From an uncultured delta proteobacterium (lineage in GTDB: Bacteria; Desulfobacterota; Desulfovibrionia; Desulfovibrionales; Desulfovibrionaceae): DNA of 64,000 nt. This document shows positions 15,560 to 26,491 of the stretch, in pieces (position 1 is the first letter of the stretch; each line of letters begins with the position of its first letter). The notes under the pieces were generated by a model. It was not told the origin of the DNA and ran no database searches. It worked only from the letters and a program-made list of their open reading frames with translations. Where the stretch lies: the NCBI GenBank assembly GCA_900079685.1, contig LT599018.1:993272-1057271 (forward strand), read 5' to 3'. The position numbers and the translations under genes were made by a program.

Positions 15560-16399
15560 CTATTCAATGATGATTTCAAGCACCGTCGGGGAAACCCAGA
15601 CCACGTTGTGCTTCTTGGGCGCGCGCAGCATATCGAGCACCAGGCGGGGGCCGCCCGCCTGCTTGCCCGCGCGCGCGCTCTTAATCATGTTGTTCGAGGG
15701 CACCGTGGGCGCGCGCATGTTGTCCCACGTTCCCACAAGGTCGATCACGTACCGGTCCGGAGAAGGCAGGGCAAACGTCTTGTAGGAGAAAGGCGCGTCC
15801 GCCTCGATGCGCAGCGCCATCCCGCCGCCCTTGAAATGCAGGCTGATATTGACCAGGGTCAGGGATTTCTTCATTTGGGAGCCGCCGGGATTAGCCTGCG
15901 TTTCCGGCTTGGACGTCACCGGCGTCATGGCGGTAGCCGTTTCCGGCTTCGGAGCCTCGGGTTTCGGGACTTCGGGCTTAGGCGCCACGGGTTTGGGCGC
16001 TTCCGGCTTCGGCGCTTCGGGCTTCGGCTCTTCCGGTTTGGGTGTTTCCGGCTTCGGCGCTACGGGTTTGGGTGTTTCCGGCTTGGGGGCTTCGGGTTTG
16101 GGCGCTTCCGGCTTCGGAGCCTCCGGCTTGGGAGCTTCCGGTTTCGGGGCTTCCGGTTTGGGAGCCTCCGGTTTCGGCGTTTCGGGCTTCGCGGGCGCCG
16201 GTTGCGGGGCGCTCTGCGGGGCCGTCGCCACGGTGGCCGGTCCGGCACCCTGGCCGGAGATGCCGCTGCCGCCTTCCGGCGCGGCGGCCTGTTGCGCGGG
16301 AACGGGAGCCGTACCGGGTCCCGACGTCTGATTCACAAAAATCAGCGCCATCGCGCCCAGAATGATACCAAGAAAAACAACGAAAAAACCTTTATTCAT
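15560..16399 (-). CDS. AMIN-domain envelope protein with a proline-rich KPEAP repeat
   Basis: A 279-residue envelope protein. A transmembrane anchor or signal segment is at about 3-22, then an Ala/Pro region, then about 15 copies of a five-residue repeat of the type PKPEA (roughly residues 70-155), and a C-terminal AMIN-like domain (about 185-279, ending VVWVSPTVLEIIIE). AMIN domains localise proteins to the envelope through glycan or secretin contacts, and the stiff Pro/charged repeat probably spans the periplasm. The ATG at 16399 has GGGAG upstream; a longer frame to 16483 lacks a credible start. Exact role unknown. Confidence 0.8.
   Translation of the reverse strand: MNKGFFVVFLGIILGAMALIFVNQTSGPGTAPVPAQQAAAPEGGSGISGQGAGPATVATAPQSAPQPAPAKPETPKPEAPKPEAPKPEAPKPEAPKPEAPKPEAPKPETPKPVAPKPETPKPEEPKPEAPKPEAPKPVAPKPEVPKPEAPKPETATAMTPVTSKPETQANPGGSQMKKSLTLVNISLHFKGGGMALRIEADAPFSYKTFALPSPDRYVIDLVGTWDNMRAPTVPSNNMIKSARAGKQAGGPRLVLDMLRAPKKHNVVWVSPTVLEIIIE
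15932..16193. repeat. 15-bp tandem repeat encoding PKPEA units
   Basis: About 15 degenerate copies of a 15-base unit of the form GGCTTCGGNGCYTCC lie inside the AMIN-domain gene. Unit variants encode PEAPK, PETPK, PVAPK and PEEPK. Copy number is expected to vary between strains. Confidence 0.8.
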
Positions 16400-16540
16400 G
16401 CCACAGTACTCCCAAGCCAAGCCACGAAGGCGCGGGCGGCATTCACGCCGCCGTTGAGCGCCGTAGTGAGCGTGTCTTGACAAACCCGGTTTTTGCGGGG
16501 CTCGCCATTAGTCTGGACCGGCAGAGAAGCCGGGCGCCGT

Positions 16541-17497
16541 TCATTTTTCGGCATCGTCGTCAACGTCGATAAAGGTCAGAAACTGCCGCGCGGGCGTGAA
16601 TTCCGGCGCGACGGCGAGCGACTGCTCCAAAAAATCCCTGGCTTCCGCCAGAAGCCCCAGATCATGGTAGCTCCGGGCGATGTTAAAGAGAATTCTCTCG
16701 TCCTTCGGCGCAAACTCCAGCGCCCGCTTGTGGGCGGCAAGCGCGAGGGGCGTAAAGCCGAGGCGCCGAAGCCCCAGGCCGAACTCGGAAAACAACTGCG
16801 CGCCGCCTTTAAAAAATTCATACGGCTCGCGGAGCATTTCTTCCAAAAGGGCAATGCTTTCCGTACGCGCGCCGCGCCTGAGCAGCAGGAGCGCCTGCAC
16901 AAACCGCGAACGCAACTGGCGCACCTGATGCGCTTCCTCTTCCTCGCGCTCCGCTCCCTCTTCCGGCTCTTTTTCCGGCATGGCCGCGCCAACGGGGGCG
17001 GCGCCGTCGCCATCCACGGAAACGACCTCGCCGACAAGCCGGTCAAAGGGCATTTTGACCGGATCCGGCGCGTTGACCTTGGGCCGCCGTTCGGCTTTGG
17101 CCCAGTGCATAAGCAGGTTAGGGTCATCCGCCAGCAGAGCGCCGGGGTCCGCCGGGGCCGGAAGGGAGAACACCCCGCCGCCCTTTTCGCCCAGGAAGAG
17201 ATCCTGCAGCGGCACGGATGCCGCGTCCAACTGCTGCATACTGGGGTGGGTATAGCCGTCGGGCGCGATAAAACAGTCCGCCTCATAGGTGAAACGGCCT
17301 GAAAATTCCTTGCTGGTGATAATCCGGGCTTCGGCCATGGGTTGAAAGGCGGCGTTCAGCGCCTGCACTTTATACTTGCCGTCCGGCATTTCCCAAACAA
17401 ACCACATCCGTTTGCGCGTCCCCAGCGGGCGGGGAAATTCGCCCACGGCGTGCGATTTCTCTTTTGTGGCATAAACCCCGATGTATTGTTGCGCCAT
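16541..17497 (-). CDS. tetratricopeptide-repeat protein, conserved hypothetical
   Basis: A 318-residue protein, probably cytoplasmic because no signal peptide is visible. The N-terminal 110 residues (MAQQYIGVYATKEKSHAVGEF) do not match a family I recognise. A Glu-rich linker sits at about 175-190, and the C-terminal third contains TPR-like helical pairs, including ALAAHKRALEFAPKDERILFNIARSYHDLG. Such proteins act as scaffolds. It overlaps no neighbour and runs divergently from the Smr-domain gene. Function unassigned. Confidence 0.75.
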   Translation of the reverse strand: MAQQYIGVYATKEKSHAVGEFPRPLGTRKRMWFVWEMPDGKYKVQALNAAFQPMAEARIITSKEFSGRFTYEADCFIAPDGYTHPSMQQLDAASVPLQDLFLGEKGGGVFSLPAPADPGALLADDPNLLMHWAKAERRPKVNAPDPVKMPFDRLVGEVVSVDGDGAAPVGAAMPEKEPEEGAEREEEEAHQVRQLRSRFVQALLLLRRGARTESIALLEEMLREPYEFFKGGAQLFSEFGLGLRRLGFTPLALAAHKRALEFAPKDERILFNIARSYHDLGLLAEARDFLEQSLAVAPEFTPARQFLTFIDVDDDAEK

Positions 17498-17588
17498 TCT
17501 TCCCCCAAGCCATGCACCTTATACCGTTTCCATGCATTTACTCATGCCAGGAAAGAGCGTAAAGGTAAACCGCAAAGAGCACATTGTC

Positions 17589-18542
17589 ATGAGCAAACAC
17601 GATACGGTCCGCTCCTTCCAGGATCTGGACGTCACCCGATTCCGCAAGGCCGGAAATACTCCGGCAACCGAAGCTCCGGCCAGGAAACGCCCGGCCGCCT
17701 CCGCCGCCGCCCCTGCCATAGCGGACGAATCCGCCATGTTCCTTGAGGCTGTCTCCGGCACGCTGGACGTATCGCTCAAGCATACACCCGGTGATGCGGA
17801 TACGCCAGCCCCCCGCGCCGAAAAGCAGAAAAAACACACGGCTGTTCTCGCGGGGACGCCCTCCCGCCCGCAACCGGAGGCCGCCGCACCAGCGGATCCG
17901 AAAAAGCCGCCGGTGCCCGCCACCCCGTCGGTGTCTGACATCCCACCGGAGTCCAGCATTCCAAAAGACGCCGACCTTTTTGCCAGAGCCATGGGCGACG
18001 TCCGGCCCATCCGCGCTAGCGGGCGCGACCTTGCGCCGCCGTCGAGACAGCTTGAACCTATATACACCAAAGCGCTGGCGGACATGGATGATATTTTCAG
18101 CGGCAAACTGGAATTTTCGCTGGAATACACCGATGAGTTCGTCCAGGGGCACGTGCTGGGCCTTGACCCCCTCGTGCTGGAAAAATTGAAAGCCGGCGCG
18201 TACAGCCCCGAAGGGCATGTGGATCTGCACGGACAGAACATGGAGCAGGCCTACGCCACCCTGGTCACGTTCATCAGGCACGCGTACCAGGGCGGCAAAC
18301 GGCACCTTGTCGTGGTCACCGGCCGGGGCAAGAACTCCCCGGGCGGCACGCCCGTTTTGCGCGAGCGCGTGCAGGCGTGGTTCACCCGCGACCCGTTCAA
18401 GCGGGTCGTTCTCGGGTTCTGTTCCGCCAAACCCGGAGACGGCGGGGCCGGGGCGCTGTACGTTCTTTTACGCAAGCGCAAAAAGAGCCAGGGCAAGATC
18501 GTCTGGAACACCACTCCATCCGAAGAAGAACTATTATTATAA
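17589..18542 (+). CDS. Smr-domain protein
   Basis: A 317-residue protein. The first 200 residues are Ala/Pro-rich and probably disordered. The C-terminal 90 residues are an Smr domain: VDLHGQNMEQAYATL, VVVTGRGKNS and a final strand AGALYVLLRK. Stand-alone Smr proteins are nucleic-acid-binding endonucleases; recent work links some to cleavage of mRNA at collided ribosomes. The start at 17589 (MSKHDTVRSF) is chosen because the frame further upstream overlaps the divergent TPR gene; its ribosome site is weak. It lies 26 bases before proC. Confidence 0.85.
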   Translation: MSKHDTVRSFQDLDVTRFRKAGNTPATEAPARKRPAASAAAPAIADESAMFLEAVSGTLDVSLKHTPGDADTPAPRAEKQKKHTAVLAGTPSRPQPEAAAPADPKKPPVPATPSVSDIPPESSIPKDADLFARAMGDVRPIRASGRDLAPPSRQLEPIYTKALADMDDIFSGKLEFSLEYTDEFVQGHVLGLDPLVLEKLKAGAYSPEGHVDLHGQNMEQAYATLVTFIRHAYQGGKRHLVVVTGRGKNSPGGTPVLRERVQAWFTRDPFKRVVLGFCSAKPGDGGAGALYVLLRKRKKSQGKIVWNTTPSEEELLL

Positions 18543-18568
18543 CAACCCGCTTGATACCAGGAGCGACA

Positions 18569-19381
18569 ATGGCACAGTGCACTTTGGGTTTTATCGGATG
18601 CGGCAACATGGGCGGCGCCATCGCGCACGGCGTTCTGGCTTCCGCCGCCTTGCGGAACATCGGCGTGGCCGCGTACGACATCACGGATGCGCCGAAGGAA
18701 AAGCTGGAGGCGGCGGGCGGGAAGTGGTTTTCCGACCCGGCAGCCCTTGCCGCGGCCTGCGACCTCGTTCTGCTGGCGGTAAAACCCTACCAGGTGCAGG
18801 CGACCATTAAAGCCATCCTGCCGTCCCTCACCAAGGACAAAACCCTCTTGTCCATCGCCGCCGGGCAGCCCCTTTCCGCCCTGCGCGCCGCCCTGAACGG
18901 AACGTGCGCCGCCGTGCAGGTCATGCCCAACACCCCGGCCCTGATAGGCGAAGGCGTGTTCGGCCTGTGTCTGGACGATCCCGCCCTTGATCCGGAACGG
19001 AAAGATCTTGTACGAGGGATGTTCGAGGCGCTCGGCGACGTGTTCGTCCTGCCCGAGGACAGGATGAACGGCCTGATGGCCGTGACCGGCGCGGGCCCAG
19101 CCTACGTTTACGACATGATGGATGCCGTCATGGAAGCCGCCGTCACGCTGGGCATCACGCGGCCGGACGCCACCGCCATGGTGGCCGCCCTTTTCCGGGG
19201 AGCCGCGCGCATGGTGGAGGAAACCGGCCTGCATCCCGCCGTGCTGCACTCCCAGGTGACCTCGCCCAAAGGGTCCACCATCGCCGGGACCAACCACCTT
19301 GCCCGCACCGGGGTACGCGGCCACATCATCGACGCCGTGCTCGCCGCCGCCGCGCGCGGCAAAGAGATGGAACGGGAATAG
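18569..19381 (+). CDS. proC: pyrroline-5-carboxylate reductase
   Basis: A 270-residue enzyme that makes proline by NAD(P)H reduction of pyrroline-5-carboxylate. It shows the Rossmann motif GFIGCGNMGGAI at the N-terminus, VMPNTPALIGEG in the middle, TGAGPAYVYDMMDA and the C-terminal signature SPKGSTIAGTNHLARTGVRG. AGGAG precedes the ATG at 18569. Length is that of the family. It is convergent with the exonuclease gene, seven bases away, so the two transcripts must terminate inside each other. Confidence 0.95.
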   Translation: MAQCTLGFIGCGNMGGAIAHGVLASAALRNIGVAAYDITDAPKEKLEAAGGKWFSDPAALAAACDLVLLAVKPYQVQATIKAILPSLTKDKTLLSIAAGQPLSALRAALNGTCAAVQVMPNTPALIGEGVFGLCLDDPALDPERKDLVRGMFEALGDVFVLPEDRMNGLMAVTGAGPAYVYDMMDAVMEAAVTLGITRPDATAMVAALFRGAARMVEETGLHPAVLHSQVTSPKGSTIAGTNHLARTGVRGHIIDAVLAAAARGKEMERE

Positions 19382-19388
19382 AAAAAAT

Positions 19389-20215
19389 TCAGTAGCCGAG
19401 TTTTCGCAGCACGCCGGGATCGGCGGCGAAGGGGTTCAGATCGCTCCGCACGTCCGTCACGCCCATGGTTTCCATGGGCGCGCCCGTGTGCCGCATGACC
19501 GCGTAGGCCGCGAGATATTCCAGGCTTAAAACGTCCGCCACGTTATAGGCTAAGAGCGTTTCCAGAAACCGTGCATCCCGCGTGCGTTCGAACGCCCGCC
19601 ACAGCCGCACGGCCATCCAGCCGTCCACTCCGTCCAGTTCGTCCCGGTCGATGCCGAGCGTCTTTTCCACCTTCTTCAGCCCGCCCCGCAGGTCCAGCCT
19701 GCGGAAGACCGGCAAGAGGTCCAGGTGCGGCATGTCCAGCGGGATGGCGAGGCCCCGCCGCAGGATGGGAGCGTCGAACCCGCGCCCGTTCCAGGTTACC
19801 AGGAGGTCGTAAGCGAGGATATCGTCCGCGAAGCGTTCAAGGTTCCTGCCCTGCACATAGGTTTTGACCGTTTTGCCGTCGTACAGGGCGATGGTTGTGA
19901 TGACGTCCCCGTCATAGGACAGGCCCGTGGTTTCGATGTCCACGTAAGCGGCGTTGTTCTTGTAGTATGGGTAAAGCCGCCATTGTTCCGCCGGGGGCAG
20001 AATATCGCCGAACCAGCGCAGGTCGCCGGCCTGGAGCCGGGCCTTGGAGGCCGTGACGCCTGAAAGGAAATCCGTGGCCTTTTTGGGGCCGCAGGGCAGG
20101 GTTTTAGCCAGGGCGTCGTCCCAGGTGAGGATGCCCGCGGCCCGGAGTTTGGCGATAAAGCCGGGGCCGACGCCGGGAATATGGATGAAGCAGGTTTCGA
20201 GCATACCCCTGCCGC

Positions 20216-20219
<4 letters not shown>
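19389..20219 (-). CDS. RNase H-fold 3'-5' exonuclease domain protein (YprB-like)
   Basis: A 276-residue protein. A helix-hairpin-helix-like start (IPGVGPGFIAKLRAAGI, about 12-30) is followed by an RNase H-like exonuclease fold: YVDIETTGL with catalytic Asp and Glu near residue 92, TWNGRGFDAPIL, and a C-terminal YNVADVLSL with another acidic residue. This is the pattern of the ribonuclease_H_2/YprB family. Its ATG overlaps the typA stop codon in ATGA, so it is translationally coupled to typA. Biological role not established. Confidence 0.82.
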
Positions 20220-22075
<1,856 letters not shown>

Positions 22076-22194
22076 AACATACTCGATTAGCTAACGATGG
22101 ACGCCGCGAAGAATATCCGGCGCGAAAAACTACAGGCGGCGTGAATACTCCAATCACGCGGCAATGGCAAGTAGGGATCATACCACGGAACGGG

Positions 22195-22824
22195 TCATTT
22201 GTCCCCAAAGCTCAAAAGATAGGCGGCAGCGCCGGAAAGATCATGGGCCACGGCGTGCGGGAGGGAATCGTCGAGGGCGGGATCAAGGGAATGAAAATCA
22301 AGGGGGCGGAACGCTTCGCCCGGTCCCGGCAGGGGCAGTTGCAGCCGCGCGGCGGCATCCCGCCCTTTGCCCGTGAGCACGAGCACGGTCGCGGCGAAAC
22401 CGGCCCGCCGCCCGAACAGGATATCCTCCGCCTTGTCGCCGACCATGGCTGTTTGGGAAGGTTCAAGACCGTGCGCGGCGGCAAGGTTTCGCCACATGCC
22501 CGGGGACGGTTTGCGGCAGCCGCAGTCCTCTTCCGGCGCATGGGGGCAGAAGGCGCTGCCGGAAAGGGATATCCCTTCCTTTTCCAAAAGCGTTTCCAGG
22601 GCCGCGTGGCAGGCGTGGTAGTCGGCCACGGAAAAATACCCGCGCCCGATCCCGGACTGGTTCGTCACGATGAAAAGCCGGAGGCCCGCCAGGGCCAGCG
22701 CGCGCAGCCCTTTCGCAGAGCCGGGGAGCAGTTCGACGCCCGCCGGGTCCGCCAGGTAGTGTTTGTCCGCGATGACCGTGCCGTCGCGGTCCAGAAGTAC
22801 GGCGGTGATGGGTGATGCTGTCAT
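22195..22824 (-). CDS. gmhB: D-glycero-D-manno-heptose-1,7-bisphosphate 7-phosphatase
   Basis: A 209-residue HAD-superfamily phosphatase of the GmhB type, making heptose-1-phosphate for the ADP-heptose of lipopolysaccharide. LLDRDGTVI carries nucleophile D12 and acid D14; VTNQSGIGRG is motif II; CPHAPEEDCGCRKPSPG is the zinc-binding loop that separates GmhB from other HAD enzymes; MVGDKAEDI is motif IV. AGGAG precedes the ATG at 22824, so a longer open frame reaching 23310 is not used. gmhA lies far away at 41644. Confidence 0.9.
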   Translation of the reverse strand: MTASPITAVLLDRDGTVIADKHYLADPAGVELLPGSAKGLRALALAGLRLFIVTNQSGIGRGYFSVADYHACHAALETLLEKEGISLSGSAFCPHAPEEDCGCRKPSPGMWRNLAAAHGLEPSQTAMVGDKAEDILFGRRAGFAATVLVLTGKGRDAAARLQLPLPGPGEAFRPLDFHSLDPALDDSLPHAVAHDLSGAAAYLLSFGDK

Positions 22825-22923
22825 GGTGCGTCTCCTGTGCGGCCTTTTGTGCCATGGCACCGGCATATCTGGCAAGTCTCTTACTTCTTGCGGTAAGTTG
22901 CCGTGTGCGGTAACACCAACCCC

Positions 22924-24504
22924 ATGAGCATTTTCACGCGGTCCCAACACATGGGCGCGGCGGCCCTTCTGCTGGGGATAAGCGTCTTTCTGTCCCGCTT
23001 CATGGGGCTTATCCGCGACAAGGTCATTTCCTATTATTACGGCGCGGGGACCGAGGCGGATATCTACCTGGCCTCCTTTGTCGCGCCGGACTTCATCAAC
23101 TATCTCCTGGCCGGGGGCTATTTTTCCATCACGCTCATTCCGCTGCTCGCGCGCAAGTTCAAGGAAAGCGACGACGCGGGCTGGAAATTCTTTTCCACCG
23201 TGTTCTGGTGGATCTGCATGGCGTCCTTCGTCTGCATCGCTCTCGCCTGGGTTTACGCGCCCGCCATCGCGAAAATTACCGCGCCGGGCTTCATCCAAAC
23301 GCCCGAGCACCTCGAACGGCTCATCTTCTTTTTACGGATCGTGCTGCCCGCGCAGATTTTTTTCCTGCCCGGCGCGTGCCTGACCGCCCTGCTCTATTGG
23401 CGGCGGCAGTTCACCTCCCCCGCGCTCATGCCGCTCATCTATAACGGCGGCATCATCCTCGGGGGCCTCGCCATGACCTACATCGCCCCGGAACGCGGCA
23501 TGGAGGGTTTTTGCTGGGGCGTGATCGCGGGTTCCTTCCTGGGCGCCTTCGCCCTGCCGCTCCTGGTGGCGCGTTCCGGCGGTCTGCATATCCGGTTCCA
23601 TCTCAAGGACAAGGGCATGCTCGCCTTTGTCCTGATGGCGTTGCCGCTCATGCTGGGGCAATCCATCGCGGTCCTGGACGAGCAGTTCATCCGGGTCTTC
23701 GGCTCCCTTGCGGGGGTAGGCGGGGTGGCGCTGCTCGCCTACGCGCGGCGGTTCATGTTCGTGCCCATCGGGGTCGTGGCCCAGGCGGCCGGGGCGGCGT
23801 CCTACCCCTTCCTCGCGACCCTTGCGGCGGAAGGCAAGGAAAGTGAATTCGCCGCCACGGTCAACAACGTGCAGGAGAAAGCCCTGGCCGTCGCCGTGCC
23901 GCTCTGCGTCTGGATGGCGGCCATTGCCGAGCCGCTTATCCGTTTGCTGTTCGAACAGGGGCGGTTCACCAGGGCCGATACCGAAACCTGCGCCCTGCTG
24001 CTCGCCCTGATGCTGCCCGGCGTGCTGTTCTGGGTCGTGCACCAGCTGGTATCCCGCTCCTTCTACGCCCATGAGGATACACTGACCCCGGCCGTGGTGG
24101 GCACCGTGACGACCGTCCTGTTCCTGCCCGTCTACTATTTGCTGACCAAAGCGTTAGGCGCGCCGGGCGTGGCCGTTGCCGGGGTACTCGGCATCGGGGC
24201 GTACACCGCCGCCATGGTCAAGGTATGGCACAAACGGCGCGGCGCGGCGGCGTTTTCCGGCCTAGTGCCGTACACACTGCAAGCCGTTTGCATCGCCGCG
24301 TTTCCCGGATTTGCGGCCTGGCTGGCCGGTGTGGGCACGGCAACGCTTTTGCCCTCCGCCCCGCTTTTGGGGGCCGCCGTGGCCCTTGCGGCGGCAAGCG
24401 CGGTCTTTGCCGCCGCGTACCTGCCGCTTGCCGGCCGTTTTGCCCCGCATCTTGTGGAGCCGATACGGGAAATACGCCGTGCGATCCAAAGGAAACGGCA
24501 GTGA
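22924..24504 (+). CDS. murJ: lipid II flippase MurJ (MviN family)
   Basis: A 526-residue polytopic inner-membrane protein of the MVF/MOP superfamily that flips lipid-linked peptidoglycan precursor to the periplasm. The start contains GISVFLSRFMGLIRDKVISYYYGAG, the conserved arginine-rich first helices, then PDFINYLLAGG and LIPLLARKF. About 14 hydrophobic segments are present. The ATG at 22924 or a GTG at 22903 could start it; neither has a strong ribosome site. Its position beside cell-surface genes fits. Confidence 0.92.
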   Translation: MSIFTRSQHMGAAALLLGISVFLSRFMGLIRDKVISYYYGAGTEADIYLASFVAPDFINYLLAGGYFSITLIPLLARKFKESDDAGWKFFSTVFWWICMASFVCIALAWVYAPAIAKITAPGFIQTPEHLERLIFFLRIVLPAQIFFLPGACLTALLYWRRQFTSPALMPLIYNGGIILGGLAMTYIAPERGMEGFCWGVIAGSFLGAFALPLLVARSGGLHIRFHLKDKGMLAFVLMALPLMLGQSIAVLDEQFIRVFGSLAGVGGVALLAYARRFMFVPIGVVAQAAGAASYPFLATLAAEGKESEFAATVNNVQEKALAVAVPLCVWMAAIAEPLIRLLFEQGRFTRADTETCALLLALMLPGVLFWVVHQLVSRSFYAHEDTLTPAVVGTVTTVLFLPVYYLLTKALGAPGVAVAGVLGIGAYTAAMVKVWHKRRGAAAFSGLVPYTLQAVCIAAFPGFAAWLAGVGTATLLPSAPLLGAAVALAAASAVFAAAYLPLAGRFAPHLVEPIREIRRAIQRKRQ

Positions 24505-24537
24505 CAAGAATAACGCCGGTGTGAGAAGGGAGGGTTC

Positions 24538-25425
24538 ATGGCAAAAAGTTTTTCCATACTCCCCAACGCGCGTGTGATGCCCCTCCAGGGGACCATAGAC
24601 GCGTTCGTCTCCGGGGTCTTTCATAACGGCGTCTGCCTGCCGGAGAGCCTTATCGAAGGCCGCTCTTCGCCCGCCGCCCTGGTGGAGCCTGTCCAAAAAC
24701 TTTCAGGCACCTATATTTTCGGAGGATATTTATTCGGGCACTTCGGGCACTGTATCGTTGAAAGCCTGGCCTATCTTCATATTATCCGCCAGTGCGGCGA
24801 CTTCCCGATTCTCTTCATGAGCCCCCGGACGGGAAATTTCGCCTTGAACAAGCGGATACTCCGCTTTTTAAACGTTTTTAATGAAATTATTCTCATTAAA
24901 GAGCCGACGCAGGTCGAAAAGCTCGTCATCGGCCCGGCCGGCTCCCAAATCAAGCCTCCGCTATTCAGCGACGCGCAAATCGCCGCCCTGGGGACGTTTC
25001 CCGCAAGCCGGGAGGAACCGTCCGGAGAAAAAATATGGCTCTCCCGGAGCGAATTCCGGTATGGCGGCCTTGAAAATGAAGCGGCAATAGAAAAAACGCT
25101 GCAAGAATGGGGATGGAAAATCATGCACCCGGAATGCCTGCCGTTGCCCGAGCAGGTGCGGCGCATCAGCACCGCGTCATGCGTCGCGGGGCTTGACGGC
25201 TCCGCCTTTTATGGGGCGTTGCTCGCGGATACCGTTCACGGGCGTTTTTTTGTTTTCAGCAGAAGAAACCACATGCCGCCGATACTGGAGCTTGCCCTGT
25301 CAAAAAAGACCGGCACGCTGCGGACGTTCACGCCGGCGGTCACGCACGTTTCCGGCGTATGGCCCGATATTGTCTATAGGTTGGATGATCCGGAGCAGAT
25401 TCTCGGCGTCCTGCGCGGGATATGA
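24538..25425 (+). CDS. glycosyltransferase family 61-like protein
   Basis: A 295-residue protein resembling the GT61/DUF563 group. Visible landmarks are GHFGHCIVESLAYLH (about 68-82), IWLSRSEFRYGGLENE (about 167-182), EWGWKIMHPECLPLPEQVR and a region ASCVAGLDGSAFYGAL. Bacterial members are thought to add sugars to surface polysaccharides, though few have been tested. It begins 33 bases after murJ, probably in the same transcript, and is convergent with the gene at 25485. Its base composition is slightly more AT-rich than its neighbours. Confidence 0.72.
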   Translation: MAKSFSILPNARVMPLQGTIDAFVSGVFHNGVCLPESLIEGRSSPAALVEPVQKLSGTYIFGGYLFGHFGHCIVESLAYLHIIRQCGDFPILFMSPRTGNFALNKRILRFLNVFNEIILIKEPTQVEKLVIGPAGSQIKPPLFSDAQIAALGTFPASREEPSGEKIWLSRSEFRYGGLENEAAIEKTLQEWGWKIMHPECLPLPEQVRRISTASCVAGLDGSAFYGALLADTVHGRFFVFSRRNHMPPILELALSKKTGTLRTFTPAVTHVSGVWPDIVYRLDDPEQILGVLRGI

Positions 25426-25445
25426 CGTTCCCCCCCGGCGCGCCG

Positions 25446-25472
25446 GGCCCAGCCCTTTGAAGGGGCCGGGCC
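25446..25472. terminator. imperfect bidirectional hairpin between convergent genes
   Basis: GGCCC-A-GCCC and GGGGC-C-GGGCC pair around TTTGAA, with one mismatch and one bulge. It sits in the 59-base gap between the GT61-like gene and the convergent small gene. No clear T tract, so efficiency is uncertain. Confidence 0.4.
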
Positions 25473-25484
25473 GGGAAACCGCCG

Positions 25485-25865
25485 CTATTGTTCCGGGTCC
25501 GGTTCGCCCCCTTCAAAGGGGTAGGGCGCGCCCTCGGTTTCCATATCCAGGACCTGGATTTTATCTTCCAGCCATTCCATGATATCGCGGGCGGTGTGGT
25601 AGTTGACGATGATCCGGGACAAGATGTGCCGGTTCACAATCTTCAGGTTCTCGTCGTAAGGCGCCATCTCGTGGCCGAAGGAACCGTCCGGCGCGACGAG
25701 GCGTTCCGAAAAGGGCGGCAGTTTGTCGCACTCGGTATAAAAGTTTATCTCCACTTCCCCCTGGGCGTTGATGCCGCCCCAAACCCCGTGCGCATACTGC
25801 GGCTGGGTGCCGGGCGCTTCCTGGTACTCGTAGCGGATACGCAGAGGGAATTTTTCCTGGCTCAT
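25485..25865 (-). CDS. conserved hypothetical protein, 126 residues
   Basis: A soluble, acidic 126-residue protein with no signal peptide or cysteine. The sequence starts MSQEKFPLRIRYEYQEAPGTQ and contains YAHGVWGGINAQGEVEINFYTE, a pattern of alternating strands, followed by HILSRIIVNYHTARDIMEWL, which looks helical. AAGGAG lies five bases before the ATG, a strong start. I do not recognise the family. The layout suggests a small beta-sandwich plus helix protein. Confidence 0.7.
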   Translation of the reverse strand: MSQEKFPLRIRYEYQEAPGTQPQYAHGVWGGINAQGEVEINFYTECDKLPPFSERLVAPDGSFGHEMAPYDENLKIVNRHILSRIIVNYHTARDIMEWLEDKIQVLDMETEGAPYPFEGGEPDPEQ

Positions 25866-25883
25866 ACTAGCTCCTTTATAAAG

Positions 25884-25908
25884 AACATGCCCGCGCGGGC
25901 GGGCATGA
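25884..25908 (-). terminator. stem-loop upstream of the 126-residue protein gene
   Basis: CATGCCCGC and GCGGGCATG pair around CCGC on the minus strand and are followed by TTCTTT. It lies just after the stop of the gene at 25912, so it probably terminates that gene's transcript. Confidence 0.55.
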
Positions 25909-25911
25909 CCA

Positions 25912-26223
25912 TCATATACTCACCGCAACCATGCGGCCCCGGATGGCCTCCGGCATGTTCAGCGGCGAAACCCTCGTGCCGAAGGCGTTCGACCCGCCGA
26001 GCACCTGCCCGGCTCTCGCCCGCGCGGGAAACCCGGCGGCCCAGTGGCGGTTGGCGATCTCGATCGAATCCTCGCCCGTGTTGACGACATCATCCAGAAG
26101 ACTGGTATAGGGCCTGGCGGCAAACGGCGGGTCCAACGGCTCGATTGCGGTCCGTATATCCGGCGAGTACAGTTTCCCCGGCGGGTAGTGCCGGGTTATC
26201 AGTGTCGTCAGATCGATTCCCAT
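25912..26223 (-). CDS. hypothetical protein, 103 residues
   Basis: A 103-residue frame starting MGIDLTTLITRHYPPGK, preceded by ACAGGAT. It is soluble with no recognisable motif; the middle reads YTSLLDDVVNTGEDSIEIANRHW. An in-frame extension back to 26469 is Arg-rich and unlikely to be coding. It has its own terminator-like hairpin downstream, which supports expression. Could be real or a remnant; I cannot assign a function. Confidence 0.5.
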   Translation of the reverse strand: MGIDLTTLITRHYPPGKLYSPDIRTAIEPLDPPFAARPYTSLLDDVVNTGEDSIEIANRHWAAGFPARARAGQVLGGSNAFGTRVSPLNMPEAIRGRMVAVSI

Positions 26224-26491
26224 AGACAATCCTGTAATGCTAAAAATATGTACCGTAACCATAGTGCAGTTATCCGGCGAAGTAAAGTGCGTGTTTTTAT
26301 AGCGCTCTTTCACCGCCGCCGCGTGATCCGTTCCGCCACGGACCCGTCCGGCATGGCGCCGGCATGATGCCCGTCTCCCCCTCCGGAAGGCCGCTCCCGC
26401 ATGGCGGAACTCCCCCGCTGCAATCGAATTATTGACCGGAAAAGCGTTTTGCCGCATCCTGAGCGCCAACGGAATACATCAAGGATACCAC

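Noticed and set aside
15932-16193. CRISPR-like array
   Set aside because: The repeat is a continuous in-frame 15-bp tandem repeat inside a gene, with no spacers and no cas genes nearby.
22825-23310. Upstream extension of gmhB giving a 371-residue protein
   Set aside because: The extension overlaps the divergent murJ gene and its composition is not protein-like, while a strong ribosome site lies at 22824.
26224-26469. N-terminal extension of the hypothetical gene at 25912
   Set aside because: Arg/Ala-rich translation crossing a likely promoter region; a better start with ACAGGAT is at 26223.
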